DNA from: Labia minor
Taxonomy: Eukaryota > Arthropoda > Insecta > Dermaptera > Spongiphoridae
Assembly (NCBI GenBank): GCA_963082975.1
Contig: OY720345.1
Location: forward strand, 79,763,034-79,827,033
DNA: 64,000 bases
Reading direction: 5' to 3'
This document shows positions 35,641 to 46,938 of this stretch, piece by piece. Under the pieces are notes generated by a model, which worked only from the letters and a program-made list of their open reading frames with translations, was not told where the DNA came from and did not search any database. Each line of letters begins with the position of its first letter. Position 1 is the stretch's first letter. The position numbers and the translations under genes are program-made.

Positions 35641-36113
35641 TTGAAAAGCTGTCAGTCATCTGCCATCATGGAAAGAAGAATCCGTATGGTGAGATGTTAT
35701 TCACAATCATTAATAGAATATTTAATAGACGAAATTGAGAAGATCAATAAAAAAAAAAAAATTTGGACTAGGAATTGGTTGCTAAGAAGAGATACCCATG
35801 GATCTTCAGCAAGACTCTTAAGGGAATTAGCAACATCATGAAGAATTTAGGCGGTGTTTAAGGATAACACCAGTCCAATTCGAAACTTTATTAAAAAAAC
35901 TTTCTCCTGTTATTCAAAGAGCAGATACAAGTATGAGATCTGCCATACCAGTGAAAGTAACATTAGAAGCAAACCTTTCATTTCTAGCAACTGGAAATAA
36001 TTATGTTACGCTATCACATTTCTTCAGAATTTCACAATCAGCCATATCTTTGTTTATACCTGAAGTTTTGGACGCGCTGTATGAATGTTTAAGGGAATAT
36101 ATGAAGGTAAAAT
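35641..36113 (+). pseudogene. PIF/Harbinger (ALP1/HARBI1-like) transposase N-terminal fragment
   Basis: After a start-side segment (MERRIRMVRCYSQ, WLLRRDTHGSSARLLREL) one frame shift near 35830 leads to EEFRRCLRITPVQFETLLKK, LSPVIQRADTSMRSAIPV and then LEANLSFLATGNNYVTLSHF, which match the N-terminal region of ALP1/HARBI1-type transposases (an LATG block followed by a helix-turn-helix). A donor-like GTAAAA follows YMK near 36106. The DDE nuclease domain is not seen in the next 600 bp, so this is truncated. It could be a broken host-domesticated HARBI1-like gene, but the frameshift favours a relic. Confidence 0.7.
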
Positions 36114-36139
36114 ATAAAAATAATAATAATATATAACAA

Positions 36140-36786
36140 ATATTTTCTTATATTTTAAATTCTTACTAATAAAATATATAAATACAAATACAATAATAAT
36201 AAATGACAAATAATATATTATATTACTATTTTACTATTTATTTATTTATTTTTAGAAATTTTGATGTAATTCTGTATTATATTCCTCCCCTTTTAATTAA
36301 AATGATTTCCATTTCAATTAAAATTTACATTAATCCATTAACACAATAACAGCATTATTAAAAATTCCACTTTACACTCGACATATTTTACACATTTTAA
36401 AGAATTCAAATATTTTACATAACAAGAAAGGCAATTTGAAAAATACAAAAAACACACCTTTATATAGAACAAAGAAATCAGAAATTAAAATTAAAAGAAT
36501 TTTTTTATAATAACGAAAGTGATTATTATTTATTCAAGCATAATCAAAAATAATATAATATGTTCATATTCAATTCCATATCTTGTTCATTATTGAATTC
36601 ATCCCCTTATAATTTTTATAAATCCTATTAAAAATTATATATAATTAAATAATATATTATATTTTAAATTCTTACAAACCAAATATAAAAATACAAATAC
36701 AATAATAATATATGACCAATAATATATTAATATATTATATATTTATATATTATTATATATATATATATTTATAATATATAATTATT
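36140..36786. other. Intergenic, no gene seen
   Basis: Extremely AT-rich sequence with TAT-type microsatellite near 36730-36780. A roughly 100-bp block (TTTTAAATTCTTACTAATAA near 36155) recurs at about 36662, suggesting a local direct duplication. Confidence 0.45.
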
Positions 36787-37720
36787 ATGTTATTGTATCT
36801 ATTTTCTATTCTAAATGGGTTAAAACAAGGAGATGCATCATCACCAATTTTATTTAAATTAGTTCTGGAATATATAATTAGAAAAATTGGGGAGAGGTCA
36901 AACGGAATCGAATTAAACAAAAAAATTCAAGTATTAGGTTACGCAGACGACTTAAATATAATAGGAGATTCGGCAATTGCAATTATAGATAGTGTAGAAA
37001 AATTAATTGAAGCAGGAAAAGAGATGGGACTAGAAATTAATAATATTAAGACAAAGTATTTAGTAACAGAGAGGAATAGTATTAACACATAAAAGAATTT
37101 AAATCGACGTTGTAATCGAGTAACACCTGTTATTATGCAGTAAAGGGGCTTATCTCATCAAAACTATTATTAAAGAGGGTCAAAATTGAAATATATAAAA
37201 CAATAATTTTTCATGTTGACCGATGACTAGGGTGACCATATTTCGAAAACACCAAACCGGGACAGACGGTTTACCTTTTTTTTTTAGAACTAAATTGAAA
37301 AAAATTTTAAAAAAAGTACGAAATGTCCTAAATATTGAAAAAACGGGACAATTGGCTGTCCAGAAGACATTTTTGTGGACGCCGGGACAGAGCACCTAAT
37401 AACGGGACAATCCCGGAAAAAAGGGACGTTTGATCACCCTATCGATCACCCTGGGAGATGAGAGTAGATTTAGAGTATTTGTAAGATGAGAGTATTGTTC
37501 GCAGCATTTATAGGCCAAAGAAGATGAGGTCACAGGGAAATGGCGGAGATGGCATAACGAGGAATTGAATGATCTCCAGATATATAGTTAAGGTTATAAA
37601 ATCGAGAAGGCTGGGATGGGAAGGGGATGTGGCTGGAATGGGAGAGGCTAGAAAGATGGGCGAAAAATATATTTGTATTTAGTATTGTATAGAATTTATT
37701 AGATTGTGATTTTAAAATAA
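36787..37720 (+). mobile_element. Non-LTR retrotransposon fragment with nested hAT MITE
   Basis: RT domain segment homologous to the copy at 31261 (NGLKQGDASSPILFKLVLEY, GYADDLNIIG), then a degraded C-terminal region (IYRPKKMRSQGNG) after a hAT insertion at 37228-37441. Dead by stops and truncation. Confidence 0.8.
37228..37441. mobile_element. hAT-like MITE, 214 bp
   Basis: Ends TAGGGTGACCATATTTC and (reverse complement of right) TAGGGTGATCAAACGTC, flanked by CCGATGAC and TCGATCAC (6 of 8 match). The interior repeats CGGGACA motifs. Inserted in a non-LTR fragment. Confidence 0.65.
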
Positions 37721-37997
37721 AAAAAATTATATATTACTAGCTGCTAGCTTATTATATTACTAGATGATAGTATACAATAATAATATGTAGAAAAATTTAA
37801 ATACTTAGGTTCTGTGATAACGAAAGATAATAATATTCGAGATGATTTTAAAGCGAGGTTACAATCGGGAAACGCCTGTTATCATGCAATAAATGGGGTT
37901 ATCGCATCAAAATTATTATCAAAGGGGATAAAAGTTAAAATATATAAAACAATTATTTTACCGGTTGTATTATATGGATGTGCGCCATGGTCTATGA

Positions 37998-38925
37998 CAG
38001 GGATGTCCAACTCGCGGCCCGCGGGCCGCATTGCGGCCCACTCAAAGTTTTGATGCGGCCCACTATCGACTCATTTTGGAGTTAATTTTTAACGAATTCA
38101 CAGTCCGGCAATCGACCTATAACTTCGAGGCTATAAAAAATAAGTTGACCTGTGGCCAGGTCCGAACCGACCGACGGTTTGAAATAAATTAATTTCCAGC
38201 TACAGAAACAATTTCAAATAATTTTAATATATCTATTAATGTAATAAAAAACAGATATGGATACATAAATAATAAATATAAACATTTTTAATTTTATTTT
38301 ATTTATAATATATATGCAAGACCAGGCAGTGACGTCATGCATGGCTGGATGACGTCATATAATTTTAAATCAAGAAAAAACTAATAAATATGATTTTTCT
38401 CGAGGATAAAACCAATACAAAGTGCATGATTCGTGGTGATATATAAAAAAATCTCCTTTGGTGTGAAAATAACCCTTTCCTTCCTATCGTCGATCGCTAA
38501 TACTACCACTTCCGGTTTCCGGAATTGCACCAAAAGTTGATCCATTCATCCCACTGATGCATTAAGTAAATATACCAAATTTCATCAAAATCGGTTGAGC
38601 CGTTCAGGCTGTACACATCTATACGGACGGACGGACAGACATCATGCTAAAAATACTTTTTTCTGTTTAGAAAATGCATGATTCGTGGAGATATGTAAAA
38701 ATCTCCACATGTGAAATTTGGTGTGAAAACAATACCTCCCTTACTATCGTCGGTCGGTAAAAAGCTGCAACATTCAAAAACAAAAAACCACCTATATCCC
38801 CAAAAATCTCCATAAGTTTTGAGACATTCACTAGCTAGGCATAACATATTCTGGTAATTTTGCGGCCCAGTTAAATATTTAAGTTTGCGAAGTGGCCCAT
38901 TAAATTAAAAGGTTGGACTTCCCTG
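37998..38925. mobile_element. hAT element with perfect 8-bp duplication, carrying a family-B insertion
   Basis: Ends CAGGGATGTCCAAC and (reverse complement) CAGGGAAGTCCAAC, flanked by GTCTATGA (37990-37997 and 38926-38933). Subterminal GCGGCCC repeats are present near both ends. No transposase frame. A family-B element occupies 38140-38759. Confidence 0.9.
38140..38759 (-). mobile_element. Family-B Helentron-like element, copy 4 (reverse)
   Basis: 620 bp, nearly identical to the copies at 8600 and 27467; read on the minus strand it starts TACCGACCGACG and ends CCACAGGTCAACTTAT. The microsatellite is shorter (GGACGGACGGACAGAC). Confidence 0.85.
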
Positions 38926-39106
38926 GTCTATGACCTTAGGAAACAAGAATAGATTTAGAGTATATGAGAATAGGATTCTGCGAAGCATTTATGGGCCAAA
39001 GAAAGATGAGGTCACCGGGGAATGGCGAAGGTTGCATAACGAGGAATTGCATGACATCTATGCATCTTCAGATATAGTTAGAATTATAAAATCGAGAAGG
39101 TTATAA

Positions 39107-39497
39107 AGACAAGAAATATCCAATATAAATAGGTAATTTTTATGTTCATCTAAATTATTGTTAATTTCAACTAGTATTATATTTTTAAATATATTTATAA
39201 TGATATTTTTAAAATGAAATTAAAAATTTTTAGGTCTTTTAAATCCTTGTGAACACAAATTATTTAAATGGATTTTTATCTAAACATTTAAATATATTTT
39301 CAATTTTAAAAAAATAAATTAAAACTCAAAAATGATAAAGTCGAGTATTCCAAGGAAAACAGTCATGAAGAAAAACTTGAAGGTACTGATTCAAAAAATA
39401 CAGAAGACACCCATTTTGAATGTAATTACTGTAAAAAGAAATTTAATTTTAAATCTGGTGAGTCGAGTCACAATCGACTTAGGAGTGCTAAGAGTTA
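39107..39497 (+). pseudogene. Zinc-finger gene pseudogene 1
   Basis: Matches the zinc-finger paralogs from within exon 1 (AAATATCCAATATAAATAG) through the short intron and the N-terminal acidic part of exon 2 to a single first finger half (FECNYCKKKFNFKS), then diverges to a SGESSHNRLRSAKS end. Frameshifts are present before ATG-like 39332. The same truncated end occurs at 41816 and 56938, so the truncation is older than the later duplications. Confidence 0.7.
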
Positions 39498-39759
39498 ATA
39501 TTATTCACCATTAGTATAATTATCAATAAGTTAACATAATAAAAGCCAATTAAAAAAATATTAATAAAAAAAAGATTTTAAAGTAATATAGAACATAAAT
39601 TTTAAATAAAAAACCTAATATGTTTTATTGGTGAACTGAATCGTTGCTATCTTAAAGAAGATTTTTGGTTAATAATTTGAATGTCAATAAAAATCAAAAT
39701 TTAATACATTCATATTATTTATTACCTTATAATAATTGATAATAGATTATACAATTAAA

Positions 39760-40782
39760 ATGGATCTTTATTCAGAAGAAGACAGAAAATATCCAATATA
39801 TATAGGTAATTTTTATGTTCATCAAAATTAATTTTAATTTTCACTAGTATTATACTTTTAATTTATTTCTAATGATATTCATAATAAAAATAAAATTGTT
39901 TTAGGTCCTTTATATCCTTGTGAATATTGCAACACAAATTATATAAATGAGGAATTTTTATCTAAGCATTTAAAAAGATGTATTTTCAAACAAATAATTT
40001 CAATTTTAAAAAATAAATTAAAACTCAAAAATGATACAGTCGAATATTCAAATGAAAACAGTCATGACGAAAAACTTGAAAATAATGATTCAAAAAATAA
40101 AGAAGACAGCCGTTTTGAATGTAATTATTGTAAAAAGAAATTTAATTTTAAATCAAGATTAAATACACATATATTAATTCACACAGGTGAAAAACCTTTT
40201 CAATGTAATTATTGTAAAAAGAAATTTAATAGGAAATCACATTTAAATAGACATTTATTAATAATTCATAATGATGAAGAACCTTTTGAATGTAATTATT
40301 GTAAAAAAAAATTTAATTTTAAATCAAGATTAAATACACATATATTAATTCACACAGGTGAAAAGGCTTTTGAATGTAATTATTGTAAAAATAAATTTAG
40401 TAGGAAATCAGATTTAAATAGACATTTATTAATTCATAGAGGAGAAAAGCCTTTTGAATGTAATTATTGTAAAAAGAAATTTAATCATAAATTTAGTTTA
40501 GATAGGCATTTATTAATTCATAACGTTGAAAAGCCTTTTGAATGTAATCATTGTAAAAAGAAATTTAAGGATAAATCATATTTAATTAAACATTTATTAA
40601 TTCATACAGGTGAAAAGCCTTTTGAATGTTATTATTGTAAAAAGAAATTTAATAGGAAATCAGATTTAAATAGACATCTATTAATTCATACAGGAGTAAA
40701 CTCTTTTGATTGTAATAATTGTAAAAAGAAATTTAATGTAAAATCTAATTTAAATACACATTTATTAATACATAATGTTTGA
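39760..40782 (+). CDS. C2H2 zinc-finger protein, tandem paralog 1 (8 fingers)
   Basis: Exon 1 39760-39805 encodes MDLYSEEDRKYPIYI; a 99-bp intron follows; exon 2 is 39905-40782; total 307 aa. An N-terminal C2HC-type motif (CEYCNTNYINEEFLSKHLKR then C) is followed by an acidic Asn/Ser/Lys linker and eight C2H2 fingers on the scaffold FECNYCKKKF-x5-L-x2-H with TGEKPF-type linkers. Finger 2 has an extra residue between the two His (HLLIIH). No stop or frameshift. Expected to be a nuclear DNA-binding regulator; the target is unknown. Helix residues at -1, 3, 6 vary among fingers (for example R/D/R, H/S/R, D/Y/K), the remainder being nearly constant. The start is shared by all three paralogs. I do not recognise a named orthologue. 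Confidence 0.8.
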
Positions 40783-41300
40783 AAGGCTTAATAATGAAGA
40801 CTAAAGGTTTTCTTTCATTATTTCTTATATACTTAATAGTTTTATATTTAAATTTCTGATTTATTTAACTTAATATTATATTAACTAATTTATTTGGTCA
40901 ATTAATAACTACATTATTACCAATTTTCTATTTACTTTTAAGAATTTTATCCTTTTATTAATCATGTTCGTTTATTTGTTATTTTTTTATACAAACTAAA
41001 ATATGTCAAAAGATTGTTTCTTTTTACCAATCTATAATAGTAAATAAAAAATAAATTTTATAAAATCCTTTTTAATTTTTTCACGAGAATTTAATTATTC
41101 TATTATATTGATTGTATATAATATATTTTATATTGTAACTCCCGCCCCTTTGCTCAATTTTGTGTCAGGGGATGGCTCTACAGAGGGGAACGGGAAATAT
41201 TTTTTTCGATTATAAATGAAATAAACTAAAAAAAATTCCTAATTTCACAATATGAACTTAATAATTTATATATGTATATTAAATGTCTTGGAAAATGTTT
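40783..41300. other. Conserved 3' flank of zinc-finger paralog 1
   Basis: Nearly identical to the 3' flanks of paralogs 2 (49207-49702) and 3 (58636-59112), including the GCCCCTTTGCTCAATTT patch near 41145. It marks the duplicated unit. Confidence 0.8.
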
Positions 41301-41504
41301 ATAGAAATCAGTCATTGTCATTGATGAAATGATTTTTTTTTCAATTTTTTGGGAAAAAATTCAACTTCTTTGAATTCGAGGTTTTATAAATGTATTCAAT
41401 ATAAAATTATTCCATTTTTGATTGTAAATAAGATCCAATTTAGATATTTTTCTCTAGTATTATAATTTTAAATATATTTCTAATGATATTCATAATGAAA
41501 ATAA

Positions 41505-41816
41505 AATTTTTTAGGTCATAGACCATAGTTTAAGGTCCTTTAAATCCTCGTGAATATTGCAACACTAATTATATAAATGGAGAATTTTTAAGTAAACATT
41601 TAAAAATATGTATTTTCTAACAAATATTTTCAATTTTAAAAATAAATTACAACTCCAAAATGATACAGTCAAATATTCCAAGGAAAACAGTCATGAAGAA
41701 AAATTTGAAGATACTGATTCAAACAATACCAAGTTTTGAATGTAATTACTGTATAAAGAAATTTAATTGTAAATCTGATGAGTCGAGTCACAATCGACTT
41801 AGGAGTGTTAAGAGTT
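41505..41816 (+). pseudogene. Zinc-finger gene pseudogene 2
   Basis: Exon 2-like sequence from an acceptor-like TTTTTTAG near 41514, through CCTCGTGAATATTGCAACAC, to a damaged first finger (YCIKKFNC) and the same SDESSHNRLRSVKS-type end as pseudogenes 1 and 3. A TAA interrupts the C2HC segment. The near-identical pair is at 56640-56938. Confidence 0.7.
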
Positions 41817-41954
41817 AATATTATTCACCATTAGTATAATTATCAATAAGTTAACATAATAAGAGCCAATTAAAAAAATATTAATAAAAAAAAGATTTTA
41901 AAGTAATATAGAACCTAATATGTTTTATTGGTGAACTGAATCCACTTGGATATT

Positions 41955-42440
41955 TGAAAAAAAATATTTGATTTCTGTAATGCTAATTTTATATCTCAAT
42001 AAATAATTTTTAAATTCCCAATATTCATTCAAAAAAAATTTAAAAATGCCTCCCTGTCGGTCGGGAAAAACGCTCACACATGTCTGCCATCTCTGCCATC
42101 ACTAGAGCCGAAAAAAAATAGCATTGAGTGATTTACTCTGTGTATGTATGCTCTATGCACTCTATGGTTGCTATCTTAAAGAAGAGTTTTGGTCACAGAG
42201 TATCCGTACCAGAGGCATACACTCAATGCTATTTTTTTTTCGTTGCTAAAGGAGGCAAAGGTGGCAGGCGGGCATGTGTCAGCGTTTTTACCGACCGACG
42301 AGGGAGGCATTTTCATCGACCGACGAGGGAGGAATTTTTTAATTTTTTTTGGATGAATATTTGGAATTTAAAAATTATTTATTGAGATATAAAATTAGCA
42401 TTAGAGAAATCAAATATGCTTTTTTCAAAAATGTTACTTT
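41955..42440. repeat. Large imperfect palindrome (about 210-bp arms)
   Basis: The left arm (about 41955-42125) and right arm (about 42225-42440) are inverted copies: both contain ATATTTGATTTCT, AATGCTAATTTTATATCTCA, AATAAATAATTTTTAAATT, GCCTCCC with GTCGGTCG, and ATAGCATTGAGTG. The centre (42166-42184) holds GGTTGCTATCTTAAAGAAG, a box found upstream of zinc-finger paralogs 1 and 3. Probably two inverted copies of one short repeat. Confidence 0.75.
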
Positions 42441-43059
42441 TATATCCAAATAAATAATTTTTAAATTAACAGAAAACTCCACCTACTTTTATGTAATTAT
42501 CATAAATAAAATAAACGAATAATGTTCTTGTTAATATTTAATATGTATGGATTAAAAATTTTCTTCAATGTCAATATTAGAAACGAGAGAAACACATACA
42601 AATTGTTCTTAGTGAGAAGGAAATTTATAAATAAATAAATAAATAATCATTTCTATTTCCATAAATATACTATGTAAAAAGATCACAAGAAATCCATAAA
42701 TCAATGATTAACTAAGAATAATTAATCCAACGCATTTTTAATCATCTAAGTTTATCAAACAACTGATTTACGTACATTTTGGTTAATCTAAAAATGAAAA
42801 AAATGTGGGATGTCTCCGCTCGGCTATCATGCAAATTCCAATTGGATAAATTAACACATATTATATTTAAATTAAATTATAAATTAAAATTAATAAATAG
42901 TATTTGCATAATAATTTGAATTTATTTTCTTGGACTTGTAAAATCATCCCCCAGTTCACCCCAGTTGTCTATTGAAAATGAACGAGTTTCTTTCTATTTT
43001 AACTATTCTTCTATTTCCTCGTATACCTGATTCAAGACAATAGGCTAAGTTTTTATTAA
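42441..43059. other. Duplicated host sequence with family-A remnant
   Basis: 42560-42905 is a paralogous copy of 27280-27480 plus 28087-28260 without the family-B insertion, ending in a truncated family-A element (GTGGGATGTCTCCGCTCGG near 42803). 42910-43059 matches 55262-55310 and 55611-55710. Confidence 0.7.
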
Positions 43060-43182
43060 TAATAATAATAATAATAATAGCCTTTATTAGTTCTTACAAG
43101 TACATAATCATATTAAATAGTAATATAAATACAATAATAATATTTACAAATTTATATACATTTTTTTTTTTTTTTTTTATTT

Positions 43183-46100
43183 TTATATGGAACTAGGCCC
43201 TTTTAGGGCATAGGACTCTCCCAGTCTTTTCCATTTTGACCTATCTCTTGCAGTCTTCATCCAGTCTATTCCGACTTCTCTAATGAACTCTCTAGACCAT
43301 CTATTTGGCGGTCTTCCTCGATTTCTGGTTTTATCCAATGGACACCATTCTGTAGTGATTTTTGTCCACCTATCGTTGTTCATCCTCGCCACATGTCCTG
43401 CCCATCTCCATTTCAACTTCCTTACAGCTATGTTGATATTTTCCACCTTTGTTTTCTTGTAAATATCGGTTATTCGTTGCTTATCCATCCTTCTCACACC
43501 AAGTATACTTCTTATCATACTTCTCTGAGTGGTTTCTAATTTTGTCGATATTTTTTCTATCATCGTCCATGTTTGTGAGCCATAAGTAAGTGTTGGTAAG
43601 ATACACTTTTTAAAAACTTTTATTCTAGACGATATATCTAGTTCCTTGTTTTTTAAGATAAATTTCAAGCCCCAAAACTTACCCCAAGATATTCCTATTC
43701 TTCTTGTTAATTCTTCATATGTTCTTGATTTGTTAAAATTTAGTTTTTGACCCAGGTAAATTATTTCTTTTTTACATATGATGGGCGGTTCATTTTTTCC
43801 ATAAGAAATATCTCTTTCGTCGCAATTTGTAATTATCACTGTTTTTTTGTTGTTGATTTTGAGGCCTATTTTTTTGCTTTCTTGATTTAATTCTCTAATC
43901 ATACTTTTTATTTCCTTTTTTGATGTCCCTATAACGACCACATCGTCAGCGAATCTTAGATTACTTAAATATCGTCCGTTCACTCTTAGGCCCCTCTTTT
44001 CCCATTTTAGTTGACGGAACACTTCTTCTAGAGCACAGTTGAATAACAATGGCGACAATGGATCCCCTTGTCTAACGCCTCTCTCTACAGTAAAGAAAGG
44101 TCCAGGATCATCAATAATAACTCTTGCCTGCGAATCCTCGTATATTTTTTTGATTAGGTTGGTATATCCAGCGTCCACACCTTGAGATATCATAGCGTGA
44201 AAGACACTCTCTTGATAAACCGAGTCGAAGGCTTTCTCGTAGTCTATGAACGCTAGGTAAATTTCTATTTTATATTCAATTGATTTTTCAATTATTTGAT
44301 TTAATGTGTGCAGATGGTCGCATGTTGAATAGTTTTTCCTGAATCCGGCTTGTTATACTGACTGCGAATTTGTAAGGATATTTTCCAATCGATTATTAAT
44401 TAGTTTCATAAATATTTTTCCGATATTCGAAGTAATTGTTATCGGTCTGTAATTTTTAATATTCTTTGGATCACCTTTTTTAAATAAGATCATTATATTG
44501 GAAGTTTTCCATTGTTTTGGTATAATTTGACTTTTAATTATATTATTAAAAATAGATGTAAGTGGCTTTTTAATTAGTTTGATTGAGAGTCTCAATATTT
44601 CATTTTTTACACCGTCTATTCCTGGGGTTTTTCCTGATTTTAAATTTTTAATAGCGAATTCAATTTCACTTTCAATAAATAGAGGTATATTTATATTTTC
44701 ATTTGGATGGATTAAGTTGTTGTTATGTTCCCTTAATATATTAGGATTACTGTATAGTTTTTTATAAAATTTGGTTGCTATAATTTTTATTTGGGTTCTA
44801 TTAAATTTTTTATTTTTATTTTCATCATTGAGACTTGGAATTAATGTAATTCCCGTGGATAATTCTTTTTTTATTTTTTTAATAGAATTATATGGTTCTA
44901 TATAATTTTTTATTATGTTATCATTATAATCTTTTAAATCTTTTTTTATGTGATATTTAACCAATTTACAAAGAATATTATGTTCGATTTTACCATCTAT
45001 TGTGTTTCTTTTTATTCTTAATTCATTTCTTTGTTTTATTAGTTTTTTTGTATTTTCAGATAACTTGTGATTTTTTTGATATAATTCTTCGGATTTATCT
45101 TGCAACATTTTTATATTTTTTTCAAAAATATCGTATTGATCCTGTGTTTGTTGAATATTGGAGAAATTGATATTTTTAAGTTCATTTTCTACTTTTAAAA
45201 TAATTTCTGTTGTTACATTTTGAATATTTATTAATTTCATGATTTGTTTATTGCATTTTGGATTTGGTCTTCCTAAAATTACACTCGAAGATAATTCTAC
45301 CTTTATTAAACGATGGTCGGTGAAAAATGCAAATTTGTTATCAATTTCAAATTTACGTATCAAATTCATATGAGGAGATAGAATGTAGTCAATTTCGTTT
45401 TTATAAATTCCATTTGGAGCCATCCAAGTCCACTTTCTACCTGCTCTCTTCTTATAAAATGTATTTACAATTTTTAAATTGTTTGTTTCACAGAAGTGTA
45501 CCAATCTAACTCCATTTCCATTTCTTTTTCCATAGCCATAAGGTCCGATGATCATCTTTTCTTCTTCTATTCTCTTTCCTACTTGGCTGTTCAAGTCTCC
45601 AATTAGAATTAATTTATTTTTAATATTATTACGGTATTCGTCTACAACATTGGCAAGCAAAATATAGAAGTCCTCGGTTGTTTGTTCATCAGCCTCCGCT
45701 GTTGGTGCATATACTTGTACGATTGTTATAGTACAATTGTTTTTATAGGCAAGTTTCAAAAGTGCTATTCTATCCGAAAAACCCCTAAACTCCACAATAT
45801 ATTTTTTCATGCTATTTTTTACCATGAAACCCACTCCCCGTCTTCCTCTCATCTGACCAATGTAATAAAAAATATAGCCAGATTTTCTTTGTAATATTTT
45901 TTCACCTATTCTCTTTACTTCTGACAGCCCCAAAATTTCAATTTGAACACCCTCAAGAGCATTTTCAAGTTCGATTAATTTGTCCTCGTCTTTCAGGCTA
46001 CGAACGTTTAATGTTGCTAGTATTATTTTTTCATATTTATTTTTATTATTTTTTTCCTTTGAATTATTTTTATTTAAGTTTCTATTTATATCTTTCTTTT

Positions 46101-46296
46101 TAAATGAAATCTTTTGTTTTAATTTATTATTTTCAGTATTATCATTAATTCTATTAAGGTTAGTATGGTCGAAAATATTATGAATTGGGAGGTTTTGGTC
46201 GGTTATGCCTGAGTTGACCAGACTTACTGGGCAGGAGTCGAGATTTTGAGTATTTTTTTCTTTCAGATGTTCTAAAGACCTAGCTCCTATGATCAT
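43183..46296 (-). pseudogene. RTE-like ORF2: AP endonuclease plus reverse transcriptase, one in-frame stop
   Basis: The frame from ATG 46294-46296 is open to 44353-44355, where a TAA interrupts it, and continues in the same frame to 43183; no frameshift is needed. The N-terminal endonuclease domain shows ILATLNVRSL, LGLSEVKRIGE, IGDLNSQVG and FFTDHRLI (catalytic Asp-His near the end). The reverse transcriptase shows GIDGVKNEIL, NYRPITITSNIGKIF, AFIDYEKAFDSV, GVRQGDPLSPLLFN and FADDVVVIG. The tail RRMDKQRITDIYKKTK and KWRWAGHVARM is typical of RTE/BovB-like elements. The single nonsense codon lies just before the QAGFRKNYST block. Annotation pipelines often label such frames craniofacial development protein 2-like. 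Confidence 0.9.
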
Positions 46297-46299
46297 TTC

Positions 46300-46803
46300 C
46301 TATTCATCGTCATCACTCTCGTCAGGCTTTTTGGACCCATCACATTTTTCTATTTTATTATAAAATGATGTTATTTTGCCTTCATTTCGTCTAATTCTTT
46401 TTTCTTTATTCTCAATCTTATCATTCAATTTATCATAAGTAGAACTATTTTTAGAATTTTCAGGAGAATTTCTTAATGCTCTTTTTTTAATATTTCTATT
46501 TTTATTCGATTCATTATCAAATTTTTCTATAATAAGTTGATCGTATTTTAATATGGCAAATTTGCCTTCCTTCCTTGCCTTTATTAATTTAGGAATTAAT
46601 CTTTCCTTCTAGCCAATACATCTTTGGGAAAATCATCAGTAATGTAATACTTCGAATTTTTAAATTTTTTATTATTTCTGAGGATAATTTTTTTATTTCT
46701 CAAAGACAGCATGGATATTAGAACTGGTCTTTTTTTATTTTCTGAGGGGCGTCCTATGCGCTTTATAATATTAATATGTTCAATATTAATCTCGTTATTG
46801 GTT
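46300..46803 (-). pseudogene. RTE-like ORF1 C-terminal part
   Basis: Ends with a TAG (46300-46302) three bases before the ORF2 ATG. Frames read RIGRPSENKKRPVLISML, KYYITDDFPKDVLARRK and, after a one-base frame break near 46602, LIPKLIKARKEGK; these match the RNA-binding/CTD-like ORF1 protein of such LINEs. A Lys/Asn/Ser-rich tail follows. Confidence 0.7.
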
Positions 46804-46938
46804 AAAGATTAGTCGAACTTGAACAAAGAATGAGGAAAATGGAACATGAAAATAAATCAAAAAACATTATATTACATGGGCTGGATGAAGAAGAGGAACA
46901 TCCTGGCGAACTGGAGGATAAGGTGATATCAATCGTTA
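46804..46938 (+). mobile_element. Inverted 5' piece of the RTE-like element
   Basis: On the plus strand this reads LVELEQRMRKMEHENKSKNI then ILHGLDEEEE, the segment of ORF1 expected just upstream of the minus-strand part, in opposite orientation. It stops exactly at the right target duplication. Confidence 0.8.

Larger units (their letters stand above)
37786..39106 (+). mobile_element. Non-LTR retrotransposon C-terminal fragment with nested hAT
   Basis: Left part (37786-37997) reads KYLGSVITKDNNIRDDFKAR and LPVVLYGCAPWSM; right part (38934-39106) resumes as GNKNRFRVYENRILRSIYGP then KKDEVTGEWRRLHNEEL, the conserved C-terminal tail of this RT family. A 928-bp hAT element separates them. The right edge abuts a zinc-finger pseudogene. 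Confidence 0.85.
43060..46938 (-). mobile_element. RTE-like non-LTR retrotransposon, nearly full-length, with 5' inversion
   Basis: A 3879-bp insertion flanked by a perfect 13-bp duplication AAGTTTTTATTAA (43047-43059 and 46939-46951). The empty site is at about 55690 (GGCTAAGTTTTTATTAAACA). The 3' end carries an (ATT)n tail (43060-43080), usual for RTE elements. It has an ORF1 remnant and an ORF2 with endonuclease and reverse transcriptase on the minus strand; the last about 135 bp (46804-46938) are inverted, the product expected from twin priming. Confidence 0.9.

Noticed and set aside
40120-40770. CRISPR-like regular repeats
   Set aside because: The regular 84-bp periodicity in this and the two paralogous regions is the zinc-finger coding repeat, in frame and translated.
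43183-46296. Treating the endonuclease-RT frames as host genes (often named craniofacial development protein 2-like)
   Set aside because: Target duplication, tail repeat and RT motifs show a retrotransposon.
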